A stretch of DNA of 64,000 bases. It comes from Acetobacter aceti (GTDB lineage: Bacteria > Pseudomonadota > Alphaproteobacteria > Acetobacterales > Acetobacteraceae). Shown piece by piece: positions 63,335 through 64,000 of the stretch; position 1 is the stretch's first letter, and the number at the start of each line of letters is the position of its first letter. The notes beneath the pieces were generated by a model, which saw only the letters and a list, made by a program, of their open reading frames with translations, made no database searches and had not been told where the DNA came from. Position numbers and translations under genes: made by a program. Location of the stretch: contig NZ_CP014692.1 of assembly GCF_002005445.1 (NCBI RefSeq), positions 310,001 to 374,000 on the forward strand. Reading direction: 5' to 3'.

Positions 63335-64000
63335 GCTGGACGGCGACGATCCTCACCCTGTTCCCCGAGATGTTTCCGGGACCGCTCGGCCAGTCACTGG
63401 CCGGTCGGGCGCTGGAAAACGGAACGTGGAACTGCGATGTGCGCGACCTGCGGGCCTTCGGGCTCGGACGTCACAACGCCGTGGACGACACACCCTTCGG
63501 GGGCGGTGCGGGCATGGTGATGCGCGCGGACGTGGTGGACACGGCGCTGGACTCCGTCTCACGGCAGGATGGCGCTCCGTGCGTCTACCTGACTCCGCGT
63601 GGTCGTCCGCTGGCCCAGGCCGATATCCGTCGTTACGCGATGGGGCCGGGCGTGACCCTGCTCTGCGGGCGTTACGAAGGTGTGGACGAGCGCGTTCTGG
63701 AAGCACGTTCCATCGAGCAGGTCTCGATCGGGGATTATGTGCTTTCGGGTGGGGAGACGGCGGCGCTGGTGCTGCTGGACGCCTGCGTGCGTCTGCTGCC
63801 CGGCGTCATGGGCTCTGCGGAAAGCGGTGTCGAGGAAAGCTTTTCCGACGGTCTTCTTGAATATCCTCACTATACCCGCCCCGCCGAATGGCAGGGCCGC
63901 TCGGTGCCGGACGTCCTCCTGTCCGGAAACCACGCGGCCATCGCCCGCTGGCGGCGCGAACAATCCGAGCGGGTCACGCGCGAGCGTCGGCCCGACCTGT
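63331..64000 (+). CDS. trmD: tRNA (guanine-N1)-methyltransferase, 5' part
   Basis: The frame runs off the right edge; 223 residues are visible of roughly 230-260 expected. It begins [20 protein letters not shown], overlapping the rimM stop. SPOUT-family motifs are [35 protein letters not shown] and [21 protein letters not shown], the trefoil knot that binds AdoMet. It methylates G37 of tRNAs with G36G37, preventing frameshifts. The rplS gene usually follows beyond the edge. Confidence 0.95.
   Translation, partial: MSWTATILTLFPEMFPGPLGQSLAGRALENGTWNCDVRDLRAFGLGRHNAVDDTPFGGGAGMVMRADVVDTALDSVSRQDGAPCVYLTPRGRPLAQADIRRYAMGPGVTLLCGRYEGVDERVLEARSIEQVSIGDYVLSGGETAALVLLDACVRLLPGVMGSAESGVEESFSDGLLEYPHYTRPAEWQGRSVPDVLLSGNHAAIARWRREQSERVTRERRPDL

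Overview
The window looks like a chromosomal segment of an acetic acid bacterium (Acetobacteraceae, most likely Acetobacter or a close relative). This is inferred from the moderately high GC, the alphaproteobacterial gene neighbourhoods (ffh-rpsP-rimM-trmD, folC-accD, eno next to an ftsB-like gene), BBP2-type porins, an ELM1-family protein, and intergenic multi-hairpin repeats of a type I associate with this family. No tRNA, rRNA, CRISPR array, insertion sequence or prophage was recognised. Most of the window is ordinary chromosome with catabolic and envelope islands. Layout: 1-1171 carries the 3' end of pyrD and a HAD phosphatase. 1.4-7.6 kb is an iron-uptake island: PiuC-type hydroxylase, TonB-dependent siderophore receptor, Sel1-repeat protein, ExbB, ExbD and TonB. 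A 16/19 Fur-box match lies upstream of the receptor and a weaker one upstream of the hydroxylase. 7.7-8.6 kb is an RhtA-type exporter. 9.4-17.2 kb is a polyamine/GABA operon: aminobutyraldehyde dehydrogenase, a YdcSTUV-like ABC importer, a LysR regulator and GabT. The succinate-semialdehyde dehydrogenase that would finish the route is far away at 59.3 kb. 17.5-21.1 kb holds a large Ig-like-repeat/SGNH protein with a destroyed active site and an outer-membrane barrel protein. 21-29.6 kb is housekeeping: folC, accD, nadE, moeA, rpmG, an ftsB-like gene and eno. 29.8-35 kb is accessory: a frameshifted Tat-exported protein remnant, an ELM1 protein, the intact paralogue of the SGNH protein, and a secreted nuclease. 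35.4-43.4 kb holds pabB-pabC, secB, a 1009-residue two-domain glycosyltransferase with N-terminal repeats, a cluster of palindromes and dgt. 43.5-48.6 kb is a compact ethanolamine operon read right to left: eutB, eutC, permease, porin. 49.6-51.4 kb pairs beta-alanine:pyruvate aminotransferase with a malonate-semialdehyde decarboxylase that keeps all four catalytic residues. 52.6-64 kb has a metallo-hydrolase, ankyrin protein, hisC, ubiH-type hydroxylase, glnB, erpA, xth, gabD and the ffh-rpsP-rimM-trmD operon, cut by the window end. How the genes work together: three amine or amino-acid routes are encoded. Polyamine/GABA leads to succinate. Ethanolamine leads to acetaldehyde plus ammonia. Beta-alanine leads through malonate semialdehyde to acetaldehyde plus CO2. 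Two of them converge on acetaldehyde, which an acetic acid bacterium can oxidise to acetate. The most unusual items are the active/inactive SGNH paralogue pair, which lacks N-terminal signal peptides and shares an aromatic C-terminal tail, and the two-gene beta-alanine-to-acetaldehyde module. The tandem 47-bp palindromes beside a perfect 17-bp hairpin at 41.9-42.0 kb are also notable.
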